Of a DNA stretch of 64,000 nucleotides, positions 9,652 through 17,747 are shown piece by piece; position 1 is the stretch's first letter; every line of letters begins with the position of its first letter. The stretch is from contig NZ_JACHZR010000001.1 of assembly GCF_014193695.1 (NCBI RefSeq), positions 905,309 to 969,308 of the forward strand. The letters run 5' to 3'. The stretch comes from Rhizobium sp. BK316 (GTDB lineage: Bacteria; Pseudomonadota; Alphaproteobacteria; Rhizobiales; Rhizobiaceae). Under the pieces are notes generated by a model, which worked only from the letters and a program-made list of their open reading frames with translations, was not told the DNA's origin and did no database searches. The translations under genes and the position numbers were made by a program.

Positions 9652-10839
9652 ATGCAGCATACGCGCGAGGTTTTCGACTGGGCCGATCCCTTCCGGCTCG
9701 TAGAGCAACTGACCGATGAGGAGCGCATGGTGCAGGATACTGCCCATTCCTATGCGCAGGAAAAGCTCGCGCCACGCGTTCTCGAAGCCTTTCGCCACGA
9801 GAAGACCGATCCGGAAATTTTCCGCGAGATGGGTGAACTCGGGCTGCTCGGCCCGACGATCGATCCGGAATATGGCGGCGCCGGTCTTGGCTATGTCGCC
9901 TATGGCCTCATCGCCCGCGAGGTGGAGCGCGTCGACAGCGGTTACCGCTCGATGATGAGCGTGCAATCCTCGCTCGTCATGGTGCCGATCGACGCCTTCG
10001 GCTCCGAAGAACAGAAGAAGAAATACCTGCCGAAGCTTGCGACCGGCGAATGGATCGGATGTTTCGGCCTGACCGAACCCAATCATGGGTCCGATCCCGG
10101 TTCCATGGCGACGCGGGCAAAGAAGGTCGACGGCGGCTATAGCCTGACCGGCTCCAAGACCTGGATTTCGAATGCGCCGATCGCCGATATCTTCGTCGTA
10201 TGGGCCAAGACCGAGGACGGCCTCATCCGCGGCTTCATCCTGGAAAAGGGCTGGAAGGGTCTCTCTGCCCCGAAGATCCAGGGCAAGGTCGGGCTCCGCG
10301 CCTCCATCACGGGCGAAGTCGTGATGGACAACGTCTTCGTGCCGGAAGAGAACCTGCTACCGAAAGTCACCGGCCTCAAGGGTCCTTTCACCTGCCTCAA
10401 CTCCGCCCGTTTCGGCATTGCCTGGGGGGCGCTCGGTGCAGCCGAGGCCTGCTATGCCATGGCCCGACAATATACGCTCGACCGCAAGCAGTTCGACCGT
10501 CCGCTTGCCGCCAACCAGTTAATCCAAAAAAAGCTTGCCGACATGGCGACTGAGATCTCGCTCGGGCTTCAAGGATGTTTGCGGCTCGGCCGCATGAAGG
10601 AAGAGGGTCATCCGCCGGTCGAATTGACCTCGATCCTGAAGCGCAATTCCTGCGGCAAGGCGCTGGATATCGCCCGCGCAGCCCGCGACATGCTGGGCGG
10701 CAACGGTATTTCGGATGAGTTCGGCGTTGCCCGTCACCTCGTCAATCTCGAAGTGGTCAACACCTATGAGGGAACGCATGACATCCATGCGCTGATCCTT
10801 GGCCGCGCCATCACCGGCATTGCAGCCTTTTCCAACTGA
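9652..10839 (+). CDS. gcdH: Glutaryl-CoA dehydrogenase (acyl-CoA dehydrogenase family)
   Basis: 395 residues. The family signatures are [14 protein letters not shown] (residues ~140) and [13 protein letters not shown]. The C-terminal [20 protein letters not shown] carries the catalytic Glu in the arrangement typical of glutaryl-CoA dehydrogenase, and [14 protein letters not shown] is also characteristic. It oxidatively decarboxylates glutaryl-CoA to crotonyl-CoA in lysine/tryptophan breakdown, passing electrons to ETF. GAGGAGA precedes the ATG. It stands alone with its own ~130 bp upstream region. Confidence 0.9.
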   Translation: MQHTREVFDWADPFRLVEQLTDEERMVQDTAHSYAQEKLAPRVLEAFRHEKTDPEIFREMGELGLLGPTIDPEYGGAGLGYVAYGLIAREVERVDSGYRSMMSVQSSLVMVPIDAFGSEEQKKKYLPKLATGEWIGCFGLTEPNHGSDPGSMATRAKKVDGGYSLTGSKTWISNAPIADIFVVWAKTEDGLIRGFILEKGWKGLSAPKIQGKVGLRASITGEVVMDNVFVPEENLLPKVTGLKGPFTCLNSARFGIAWGALGAAEACYAMARQYTLDRKQFDRPLAANQLIQKKLADMATEISLGLQGCLRLGRMKEEGHPPVELTSILKRNSCGKALDIARAARDMLGGNGISDEFGVARHLVNLEVVNTYEGTHDIHALILGRAITGIAAFSN

Positions 10840-10935
10840 ATCTGCCGCGGATAAGGCGAATTGCAACGGAGTTAACAATGTGCAACTTTTCCTCTACCGC
10901 GGCAGGCAAGCCGGCGGCTCAAGAGGGATTGGCCT

Positions 10936-11394
10936 ATGTTTCTGCTGCTCGCACTCCTGATCGGCATCGTTGCCGGTCTTCGCGCAATGACTGCACCGGC
11001 CGCCGTCGCCTGGGGCGCAGCACTCGGCTGGTACGATCTTTCTCAGACGCCGCTTGCTTTCATGGGCTACCGGTGGACGCCATGGATCTTCACGTTACTG
11101 GCTGTCGTTGAGCTCATCACCGACCAGTTGCCCACCACGCCGTCACGCAAGGTGCCGATCCAGTTCGGCGCCCGCATCGTCATGGGTGCGCTTAGCGGCG
11201 CCGTGATCGGCGCGGCCAGCAGCTTGCTCTTCGGAGGCCTGATTGCCGGCGTCATCGGGGCCATCATCGGCACGCTTGGCGGGGCTGCCGTACGCGGCAG
11301 GCTCGCAGCCTCGTTCGGCCAGGATCGCCCGGCAGCCTTGATCGAAGACGCCGTCGCCATCATCGGCGCCATCATCATCGTGGCAGCGGTCTGA
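10936..11394 (+). CDS. DUF4126-like small membrane protein
   Basis: 152 residues with about four hydrophobic segments and the conserved start LLALLIGIVAGLRAMTAPA, which resembles DUF4126 proteins. Function of this family is unknown. The stop overlaps the ATG of the following flavoprotein gene (ATGA), so the two are probably translated together. AAGAGGGA lies upstream of the start. Confidence 0.75.
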   Translation: MFLLLALLIGIVAGLRAMTAPAAVAWGAALGWYDLSQTPLAFMGYRWTPWIFTLLAVVELITDQLPTTPSRKVPIQFGARIVMGALSGAVIGAASSLLFGGLIAGVIGAIIGTLGGAAVRGRLAASFGQDRPAALIEDAVAIIGAIIIVAAV

Positions 11395-12755
11395 TGAAGA
11401 CCTTCGACGCAATCTTCATCGGCGCCGGCCAGGCTGGCCCGTTCCTCGCCGCCCGCATGGCGGAAAAAGGCATGAAGGTGGCGCTGATCGAACGCAAGTT
11501 CCTCGGCGGCACCTGCGTCAATGCCGGCTGCATGCCGACGAAGACGCTGGTGGCAAGTGCGCGCGCCGCCCAGGTGGCGCGACGCGGCGCCGAATACGGC
11601 GTGCAGATTCCGGGCGAGATCGGCATCGACATGAAGATCGTGCGCGGTCGCGCAGAGACGATCATCATGAATGCCCGCAATGGGCTGGCCGGCTGGTTCG
11701 ACGGCATGAAAACCATGACGGTCATCTACGGTCATGCCCGCTTCACGTCTCCCAAGGAAGTCGCCGTCAACGGCGAGACGCTGACGGCGCCGAATATCTT
11801 CCTCAATGTCGGCGCGCGGCCGACGGTTCCCGACATGCCGGGCCTTGCCGATATCGATTATCTCACCAGCACCGGCATCATCCATCTCGACAGCCTGCCC
11901 AAACATCTCGCCATCATCGGCGGCAGTTATATCGGCCTGGAATTTGCGCAGATGTATCGGCGCTTCGGCTCGGAGGTAACGGTGATCGAGCGCGGCCCCA
12001 AGCTCGCCTCGCGCGAGGACGAGGATATTTCCGATGCGATCGCCGATATCCTCCGATCCGAGGGGATAAAGATCCATACTGACGTCAAGGACATCCGCTT
12101 CGCAAAGAGTGCTGATGGCGCGGCCGTCACGATCGACTCTGAGACGATCGAGGCAAGCCATGTGCTTATCGCCACCGGCCGCACGCCGAATACCGACGAT
12201 CTCGGCCTCGATGCCGCGGGTGTGGCCATCGACAAGCGCGGCTACATCAGCGTCGACGACCGGCTTGCCACCAATGTGGACGGCATCTGGGCGCTTGGCG
12301 ACTGCAACGGCCACGGCGCTTTCACCCACACGTCCTACAATGACTTCGAGATAGCAGCCGCCAATCTGCTCGACGGCGGCGATCGAAAGGTATCGAACCG
12401 CATTCTTGCCTACGCCCTTTATATCGATCCACCGCTCGGCCGTGTCGGCATGAGCGAGAAGCAAGCGCGCGCCTCGGGCCGCAAGGTCATGGTCTCGACG
12501 CGGCCGATGAGCCGGGTGGGCCGCGCCAGCGAACGCGGCGAAACCAAGGGCTTCATGAAGGTGATCGCCGATGCCGGAACCAAAGAAATCCTGGGGGCGG
12601 CGATCCTCGGCATCGAAGGCGACGAGGCGATCCATGGTTTCATCGACGCCATGAATGCCGGCACGACCTATCCCGTATTGCGATGGTCCGTGCCGATCCA
12701 CCCGACGGTATCGGAATTGATTCCGACGTTGCTCGGAGATTTGAAGGCTGTCTGA
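11394..12755 (+). CDS. Pyridine nucleotide-disulfide oxidoreductase, mercuric reductase-like
   Basis: 453 residues. N-terminal FAD motif GAGQAGPFLAARMA, redox-active pair in GGTCVNAGCMPTKT (CX4C), central NAD(P) motif IIGGSYIGLEFAQ, second FAD motif WALGDCNG, and C-terminal dimerisation region with HPTVSE supplying the catalytic His-Glu pair. No N-terminal heavy-metal domain or C-terminal CC pair is present, so true mercuric reductase activity is unlikely; these proteins are usually soluble disulfide or electrophile reductases of unknown substrate. It is coupled to the DUF4126 gene by a 1 bp overlap. Confidence 0.82.
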   Translation: MKTFDAIFIGAGQAGPFLAARMAEKGMKVALIERKFLGGTCVNAGCMPTKTLVASARAAQVARRGAEYGVQIPGEIGIDMKIVRGRAETIIMNARNGLAGWFDGMKTMTVIYGHARFTSPKEVAVNGETLTAPNIFLNVGARPTVPDMPGLADIDYLTSTGIIHLDSLPKHLAIIGGSYIGLEFAQMYRRFGSEVTVIERGPKLASREDEDISDAIADILRSEGIKIHTDVKDIRFAKSADGAAVTIDSETIEASHVLIATGRTPNTDDLGLDAAGVAIDKRGYISVDDRLATNVDGIWALGDCNGHGAFTHTSYNDFEIAAANLLDGGDRKVSNRILAYALYIDPPLGRVGMSEKQARASGRKVMVSTRPMSRVGRASERGETKGFMKVIADAGTKEILGAAILGIEGDEAIHGFIDAMNAGTTYPVLRWSVPIHPTVSELIPTLLGDLKAV

Positions 12756-12800
12756 TCTGCACCGCCGACAGATGCATCGCAATCAGCCGGAGGCCGGCCA

Positions 12801-13370
12801 TTGAATATCGAACTGCTGATCGAGAATTACGGCCTCCCGGCGATCTTTCTCGGCACCGCTTTCGAGGGTGAGACAGCGGCCTTTCTGGGCGGCGTCATCG
12901 CGCACAGAGGCCTTCTGACATATTGGGCTGCCTCGATGGCGGCTTCGGCGGGATCCTTTGCTGGCGATCAGATGTGGTTCTTCGCCGGGCGTTACGCTGC
13001 CCAATGGAGCTTCGTTCGCCGCCTGATGGAGACGCCGGCGCTGGCGAGGGTAACGCACCTTCTGGAAAAATACCCGACGGGTTTCATCTTCGTGTTCCGC
13101 TTCCTGGTGGGATTGCGAACGATCAGCCCCATCGTCATCGGCACGACACGCATATCGACGCAGAAATTCCTCGTCATCAACCTGCTGGCGGCGCTGGTCT
13201 GGGGCCAGCTTTTTACCGCCCTCGGCTATGCCTTCGGACATGGAGTAGAACAGATGCTCGGCCGCCTTCCGCTACACAACCATCTGCTCATTGCGCTTAC
13301 CGCCGCGGCCATCATCGCGGGCGCGGCGCTGCTGCTTCACAGGATGAAACCCGGCATAAGGCACCCGTAA
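12801..13370 (+). CDS. DedA-family membrane protein
   Basis: 189 residues with a TTG start at 12801, supported by CGGAGG seven bases upstream. It has the DedA/SNARE-associated pattern: acidic E in GTAFEGE, GDQMWFFAGRY, and the FRFLVGLRT segment with conserved arginines, followed by hydrophobic helices. DedA proteins are inner-membrane proteins linked to lipid-carrier flipping (undecaprenyl phosphate) and membrane homeostasis. Lies 45 bp after the flavoprotein gene and may share its transcript. Confidence 0.83.
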   Translation: MNIELLIENYGLPAIFLGTAFEGETAAFLGGVIAHRGLLTYWAASMAASAGSFAGDQMWFFAGRYAAQWSFVRRLMETPALARVTHLLEKYPTGFIFVFRFLVGLRTISPIVIGTTRISTQKFLVINLLAALVWGQLFTALGYAFGHGVEQMLGRLPLHNHLLIALTAAAIIAGAALLLHRMKPGIRHP

Positions 13371-13384
13371 GGGCGCCTTATGCC
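13353..13384. terminator. Long hairpin spanning both stop codons of convergent dedA-like and xylitol dehydrogenase genes
   Basis: GGCATAAGGC (13353-13362) pairs with GCCTTATGCC (13375-13384), extended inside by CCC/GGG around a GTAA loop. The dedA-family stop is in the loop and the dehydrogenase stop is in the right arm. No clear U tract follows on either strand, so it may act as a bidirectional barrier or mRNA 3' end stabiliser rather than a strong terminator. Confidence 0.55.
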
Positions 13385-14418
13385 ATGACGATCTGCAGTT
13401 TGACGTCTGTCGGACGTGCTTCGACCGCACGATCGAATGCCTTGATCGAATCCTCGAAGGTAAAGGTCTCGGAAATCAGCGGCTTCAGGTCGACGCGGCC
13501 CGATCCGAGAAGGGCGATCGAGCGCTCGTACTGGTGCGCATAGCGGAACACCGTCTCAATGCGGATTTCCTTAGTGGAAGCCGTAGAGACGTCGAAGCCA
13601 ACAGGATTGACCGGCAGGCCGACGACGACAATGACGCCGCCCGGACGTGGCAGGGCCATGATCGTCTCCCAGGCCTTCGGTGAACCCGAGCATTCGAACA
13701 CGACATCGGCACCCCAGCCATCGGTCAGCCGGCTGACTTCTTCGGCCAGGTTCTCGCGGATATTGACCGGAATGACGCCCTGATACTGTGCGGCAATATC
13801 GAGCTTCGGCTGGGCGAGATCGGCAACGATCGCGCGCGCGCAGCCGCCGGCAAGGGCGGCAATCGCCACCATGGTGCCGATCGGTCCGGCACCGAGAACG
13901 ACGGCCGTATCGCCGGGCGTGATCTTCGCCTTGGTCGCCGCCTGCATGCCGACCGCGAAAGGCTCGACCATCGCGCCCTCGGCGAAACTGACATTGTCGG
14001 GCAGCTTGAACGTGTAGTTGGCGGGATGCACGACTTCAGGCGTCAGCACGCCATGGATCGGCGGAGTCGCCCAGAAGGTGACGGCCGGGTCGATATTGTA
14101 CATGCCGAGACGGCTTGCCTTGGAATTGGGATCGGGAATGCCTGGTTCCATGCAGACGCGATCACCGATCTTCAGATGCGTTACACCCGCGCCGACTTCG
14201 ACCACCGTGCCTGCCGCTTCGTGGCCGAGCACCATTGGCTCGTTGACGATGAACGGGCCGATCTTGCCGTGCGTGTAATAGTGCACGTCGGAGCCGCAGA
14301 CGCCGACGGTATGGATCTTGATCTTCACCTGCCCCGGTCCCGTCTCCAGAGGCAGATCAATATCGCGAAGCGCAAGCTCATGCTGGCGCTCCAGTACCAG
14401 AGCACGGACTTTAGTCAT
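13378..14418 (-). CDS. Medium-chain zinc alcohol dehydrogenase, xylitol/sorbitol dehydrogenase-like
   Basis: 346 residues. Catalytic zinc ligands are visible in [10 protein letters not shown] and GHEAAG plus E in MVEPFAVG; the cofactor motif is [10 protein letters not shown] with D in VADLAQ, favouring NAD. The region that normally holds four structural-zinc cysteines (after MEPG) reads [15 protein letters not shown] and contains none, so that site is lost, as in some bacterial xylitol dehydrogenases. It likely oxidises xylitol to D-xylulose or a similar polyol. It stands alone, and no kinase or transporter is adjacent. Confidence 0.83.
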   Translation of the reverse strand: MTKVRALVLERQHELALRDIDLPLETGPGQVKIKIHTVGVCGSDVHYYTHGKIGPFIVNEPMVLGHEAAGTVVEVGAGVTHLKIGDRVCMEPGIPDPNSKASRLGMYNIDPAVTFWATPPIHGVLTPEVVHPANYTFKLPDNVSFAEGAMVEPFAVGMQAATKAKITPGDTAVVLGAGPIGTMVAIAALAGGCARAIVADLAQPKLDIAAQYQGVIPVNIRENLAEEVSRLTDGWGADVVFECSGSPKAWETIMALPRPGGVIVVVGLPVNPVGFDVSTASTKEIRIETVFRYAHQYERSIALLGSGRVDLKPLISETFTFEDSIKAFDRAVEARPTDVKLQIVMA

Positions 14419-14658
14419 GATCGGTTTCCTTCCCTATGGCTCCCACGATTCATGGGGCGCCGTTGCGGCGACTATAAGACCGTAAGGCGCACCAATTCAA
14501 TCATATCCGGCAGGCTTTTGCTCAATGCGTGACAAAATGCTCACATACCAATCACCCGAAAGATAAGTACTCCCTAGACGTCCGTATGATTCCGGAAAGA
14601 CCCGGCGAGGACTACACTTGTCCCTAACCACCACGATAACGTGGGAAGGAGAAAAGCG

Positions 14659-14859
14659 ATGAAGCACGACAACGATAACGTCGGCAGGAACCCAGCTTCC
14701 AACTCGCGGATCACAAAACAGCTCCGCGAATTCTGGCACAACCTGGTGGATGAGGCCATCGCCGTACTCCGGCAAGGCCGCCAACCGCAACCGCTGCTTC
14801 AGCCGGTGCGGGTTATTGCGCAGGCGCGGGATCGAAATCGCCCCCAGCAGCGTTATTAG
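14659..14859 (+). CDS. Small hypothetical basic protein
   Basis: 66 residues, not recognised. The ATG at 14659 has an excellent ribosome site (GAAGGAG, seven-base spacing), which is the main reason to call it. The product is soluble-looking, rich in Arg, Gln and Asn, with no membrane segment or signal peptide. It lies 76 bp before the CopC-fold gene on the same strand. The 240 bp upstream region after the divergent dehydrogenase gene has no structure I can interpret. Confidence 0.5.
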   Translation: MKHDNDNVGRNPASNSRITKQLREFWHNLVDEAIAVLRQGRQPQPLLQPVRVIAQARDRNRPQQRY

Positions 14860-14934
14860 GCATGCACCGGCATGGCGTGGCGGAGGCATGACGCCTCCGA
14901 CACCATGCGGATCGGCAATTTAAGGAAGACCGTC

Positions 14935-15297
14935 ATGAAATCGATTGTGTCATTCTGCCTGTTCGCATCCCTTCTCCTGGCCGCAAACGAGGCGTTTGCG
15001 GCGATCGAGGAAGCATCGCTTCCGCCGGCACAGCAGGAAGAAAAGCTGGTGCCGGCCAACCTCGAACTCACCTTTACCGGACCAGTCGATCTCGCCCACT
15101 CGACGGCTATCCTGCTGGATGAGCAGGGTACGGCGCTGCCCACGGGCAAACCATTCCTCTCCGGCCCGGAAGGATCCGTCTTCAAGATCCCGCTCGATCC
15201 CGCCATGGCGCCCGGCTTCTACACGCTCAACTGGCGTGTCCTCTCGATGGACGGCCGCAGCGCCGAAGGGCAGTACCAGTTCAAGGTCGACCCTTAA
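14935..15297 (+). CDS. Secreted CopC-domain protein with degenerate copper ligands
   Basis: 120 residues starting at the ATG with AAGGA eight bases upstream. A signal peptide (hydrophobic 5-18, cleavage after AFA) exports it. The mature part fits the CopC/YobA beta-sandwich (LVPANLELTFTGPVD; a C-terminal SMDGRSAEGQYQFKV). Classical CopC needs an N-terminal His after cleavage and His in the DGHxxxG motif; here the mature N-terminus is Ala-Ile and DGH is DGR, so typical Cu(II) binding is probably lost. No copD or copper oxidase gene is adjacent. A strong terminator follows. Confidence 0.7.
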   Translation: MKSIVSFCLFASLLLAANEAFAAIEEASLPPAQQEEKLVPANLELTFTGPVDLAHSTAILLDEQGTALPTGKPFLSGPEGSVFKIPLDPAMAPGFYTLNWRVLSMDGRSAEGQYQFKVDP

Positions 15298-15326
15298 GCT
15301 TTCCGACATTGCACCATCTGATATCG

Positions 15327-15352
15327 CGCCGTGCCTCGAGGCACGGCGTTTT
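15327..15352 (+). terminator. Intrinsic terminator after the CopC-like gene
   Basis: Perfect 9 bp stem CGCCGTGCC (15327-15335) / GGCACGGCG (15340-15348) with a TCGA loop, followed by TTTTGTT. It isolates the CopC-like gene from the kdp promoter region downstream. Confidence 0.85.
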
Positions 15353-15407
15353 GTTCGTATCGACCTGCCGATGGCGCCACAATTCCGACTTCGGGCGCAT
15401 AAAGGCA

Positions 15408-15424
15408 TTTATAAGATTTTTATA
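15408..15424 (+). promoter_or_regulatory. Candidate KdpE-binding box upstream of kdp
   Basis: The 17 bp sequence reads TTTATA-AGATT-TTTATA, a direct repeat of six with five-base spacing. From memory, the E. coli kdpFABC operator is TTTATA-N5-TTTACA, so this differs at one base. It lies ~190 bp before the first kdp-associated ORF in an otherwise GC-rich genome. A possible -10 (TATTAA) follows at ~15470-15476, but the -35 is unclear. Confidence 0.6.
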
Positions 15425-15518
15425 TTGATGCCTCTTGCCCAATCTCGAACCTTTATGCGCTTCGGTCTCATATTAATGTCCGAGAGATCGCAAAGATCAT
15501 CTCCACGCCAGAAAGCAT

Positions 15519-15588
15519 AAAAGGTGCCGCTTCCACTGAGCTGGCACCCTTTGTCTTGTCTGACTCCAAGAATAACAAACCGGAGTCA
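15519..15588 (+). promoter_or_regulatory. Structured 5' leader of the kdp operon (two hairpins, second masks a ribosome site)
   Basis: Hairpin 1 pairs 15519-15528 with 15543-15552 (nine of ten base pairs, 14-base loop) and is followed by a weak TTTG run. Hairpin 2 is a perfect 7 bp stem, TGACTCC (15561-15567) with GGAGTCA (15582-15588). Its right arm contains the GGAG that is the only ribosome site for the ORF starting at 15595. The arrangement suggests attenuation or translational masking, but no ligand or trigger is known. Confidence 0.45.
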
Positions 15589-15594
15589 AGATCG

Positions 15595-15678
15595 ATGATG
15601 GATATAATTCTACTCGGCACTGCAGTCATATTTTTCGGGCTTTGCTTTGCCTATACGCGCGCCTGTGACAGGCTTTGA
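15595..15678 (+). CDS. 27-residue single-helix membrane peptide preceding kdpF
   Basis: A short ORF, MMDIILLGTAVIF followed by FGLCFAYTRACDRL, fits one transmembrane helix with a C-terminal Cys-containing tail. GGAG lies nine bases upstream. It ends 12 bp before kdpF, so it belongs to the kdp transcript. Comparable tiny ORFs with an aromatic-x-x-x-C-x-x-L tail occur near kdp genes in other bacteria as far as I recall. Possibly a regulatory or assembly subunit; function unassigned. Too short for normal gene finders. Confidence 0.5.
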   Translation: MMDIILLGTAVIFFGLCFAYTRACDRL

Positions 15679-15690
15679 CAGGAGAAAACG

Positions 15691-15780
15691 ATGACCCTCG
15701 ATTATGTCTTGAGCGGTGCCGTGACCGTGTTTCTCACCGTCTACCTCACCTACGCTCTCATCCGCCCAGAACGTTTCTGA
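15691..15780 (+). CDS. kdpF: KdpF, small stabilising subunit of the K+-transporting ATPase
   Basis: 29 residues, MTLDYVLSGAVTVFLTVYLT plus the ending YALIRPERF, which is the hallmark KdpF pattern (single helix, YALLRPERF-like tail). AGGAG lies seven bases before the ATG. KdpF stabilises the KdpABC complex in the inner membrane. It is 52 bp upstream of kdpA in the standard kdpFABC order. Confidence 0.9.
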   Translation: MTLDYVLSGAVTVFLTVYLTYALIRPERF

Positions 15781-15832
15781 CAAAACCGGCGCTTCTCATT
15801 CAGAAGCAGCCGGGTACTGAAAGTTTCCTCCC

Positions 15833-17536
15833 ATGACCCTCAACGGATGGCTTCAGATCCTGCTTTACTGCGGGATCGTCCTCGTGCTCGTCAAACCGCT
15901 CGGCGGTTACATGACGCGTGTCTTCAGCGGCGAGCGCACATTCCTTTCACCAATCCTCGTTCCGATCGAACGGGGACTTTACGCTGTTGCCGGCACCAGC
16001 GAACGCGAAGACCAGCACTGGACCTCCTATGCCTTCGCCATGCTGATGTTCAACCTGCTCGGCGTCATCGTGCTTTACGCGCTGATGCGTCTGCAAGGCG
16101 CGCTGCCCTATAACCCGGCCGGCATGGCCGCAGTGCCCGAAGAGCTTTCGTTCAATACCGCCGTCAGCTTTGTCACCAATACGAATTGGCAGAATTACGG
16201 CGGCGAAAGCACGATGTCCTACCTGGTGCAGATGATGGGCCTGACGGTTCAGAACTTCGTCTCGGCTGCGACCGGGATGGCGATTGCCGTTGCCTTCATC
16301 CGCGCCTTCTCGCGCGCATCGGGCAAGGCGATCGGCAATTTCTGGGTCGATATGATCCGTGCAACGCTCTACATCCTGCTGCCGATCTGCATTGTGCTGA
16401 CGCTTGCCTATGTTTGGCTTGGTGTGCCCCAGACGCTCGGCCCCTATGTCGATGCGACGACGCTCGAAGGCGCCAAGCAGACGATCGCCGTCGGCCCTGT
16501 CGCCTCGCAGCTTGCCATCAAGATGCTCGGCACCAATGGCGGCGGCTTCTTCAATGTCAACTCCGCCCATCCCTTCGAAAACCCGAACGCGATCTCGAAC
16601 CTCATCCAGATGGTCTCGATCTTTGCGATCGGCGCGGCACTGACCAATGTCTTCGGCCGCATGGTCGGCAATCAGCGTCAGGGCTGGGCGATCCTGGCTG
16701 CGATGGGCGTCCTCTTCATCGTCGGCGTCGGCATCACCTATTGGGCAGAAGCTGCCGGCAACCCGCTGATGCATGCCTTCGGCCTTGAGGGCGGCAACAT
16801 GGAAGGCAAGGAAGTGCGCTTCGGCGTCGCCATGTCCTCGCTGTTTGCGGTCATCACCACGGCTGCTTCCTGCGGCGCGGTCAATGCCATGCACGGCTCG
16901 TTCACTGCGCTCGGCGGCCTGATCCCGCTCATCAACATGCAGCTTGGCGAAATCATCGTCGGCGGTGTCGGCGCCGGCTTCTACGGCATTCTGCTCTTCA
17001 TCATCGTCGCCGTCTTCGTGGCGGGTCTGATGGTCGGCCGCACGCCCGAATATCTCGGCAAAAAGATCGAGGCGAAGGAAATGAAGATGGCTGTTCTCGC
17101 CATCCTCTGCCTGCCGCTTGCCATGCTGGTCTTCACTGCCATTGCCACCGTGATGCCTTCGGCTGTCGCTTCCGTCGGCACGGCCGGCCCGCACGGCTTC
17201 TCCGAAATCCTGTATGCCTACACGTCGGGCGCGGCGAACAACGGTTCGGCTTTCGGCGGCCTGACGGGCAACACGCCCTGGTACAATATCTCGCTCGGCA
17301 TCGACATGCTGATGGGTCGTTTCCTTGTGATCATTCCTGCACTTGCCATTGCCGGCTCGCTGGTTGCGAAGAAGACGGTTCCGGCCTCGGCGGGCACTTT
17401 CCCGACGGACGGCCCGCTCTTCGTCGGCCTGCTCGTCGGCACGATCCTGATTGTTGGCGGCCTTACCTTCATGCCGGCACTGGCTCTCGGTCCGGTTGTC
17501 GAGCATCTCGTTGGCCTTGCGGGCCAAACATTCTGA
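15833..17536 (+). CDS. kdpA: KdpA, potassium-translocating subunit
   Basis: 567 residues, close to the usual ~557. About ten membrane helices with the four-fold selectivity filter loops typical of the SKT superfamily: [33 protein letters not shown] (landmark), [11 protein letters not shown] and [13 protein letters not shown]. It binds and admits K+ with high affinity at low external K+. No strong ribosome site precedes the ATG at 15833, so translation may be coupled to kdpF. A small extra ORF separates it from kdpB. Confidence 0.95.
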   Translation: MTLNGWLQILLYCGIVLVLVKPLGGYMTRVFSGERTFLSPILVPIERGLYAVAGTSEREDQHWTSYAFAMLMFNLLGVIVLYALMRLQGALPYNPAGMAAVPEELSFNTAVSFVTNTNWQNYGGESTMSYLVQMMGLTVQNFVSAATGMAIAVAFIRAFSRASGKAIGNFWVDMIRATLYILLPICIVLTLAYVWLGVPQTLGPYVDATTLEGAKQTIAVGPVASQLAIKMLGTNGGGFFNVNSAHPFENPNAISNLIQMVSIFAIGAALTNVFGRMVGNQRQGWAILAAMGVLFIVGVGITYWAEAAGNPLMHAFGLEGGNMEGKEVRFGVAMSSLFAVITTAASCGAVNAMHGSFTALGGLIPLINMQLGEIIVGGVGAGFYGILLFIIVAVFVAGLMVGRTPEYLGKKIEAKEMKMAVLAILCLPLAMLVFTAIATVMPSAVASVGTAGPHGFSEILYAYTSGAANNGSAFGGLTGNTPWYNISLGIDMLMGRFLVIIPALAIAGSLVAKKTVPASAGTFPTDGPLFVGLLVGTILIVGGLTFMPALALGPVVEHLVGLAGQTF

Positions 17537-17546
17537 GGGCTCAGCC

Positions 17547-17702
17547 ATGCTCGTGCGCCACAGGCTCCGAAAAGCCTTCCATCCACATCCCGGTCTGCCG
17601 GGGCGTGGAGCCCAGCGGACGCCGCGCGCCTCCGACATCATCCTGGTGATGATGGCAGGCCTGCTCGTCGTCGTCTGCGCCATCAGAATTTTACAGGGCT
17701 GA
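17547..17702 (+). CDS. Possible 51-residue single-helix protein between kdpA and kdpB
   Basis: A short frame fills most of the 211 bp kdpA-kdpB gap. It starts 11 bp after the kdpA stop with GAGGG seven bases before the ATG. The N-terminal half is basic (Arg, His, Pro) and the C-terminal half is one membrane helix (IILVMMAGLLVVVCAIRIL), so topology would be N-in. Classical kdp operons have no gene here. It could be real or a relic; comparison with related genomes would settle it. Confidence 0.45.
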   Translation: MLVRHRLRKAFHPHPGLPGRGAQRTPRASDIILVMMAGLLVVVCAIRILQG

Positions 17703-17747
17703 CCGGATGTCCGGTTCGCCGTCCTCGTTTCAAAGCTGGAGTCTCTT

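Noticed and set aside
11394..12755. Naming the flavoprotein merA
   Set aside because: It lacks the N-terminal metal domain and C-terminal vicinal cysteines needed for Hg(II) reduction, and no mer genes are near.
11067..12782. 571-residue open frame on the minus strand
   Set aside because: Opposite to the disulfide oxidoreductase gene, which has CX4C and nucleotide motifs.
15519..15552. Hairpin before kdp as an intrinsic terminator
   Set aside because: The stem has a mismatch, a 14-base loop and only TTTG after it, so it is reported as a leader structure and not as a terminator.
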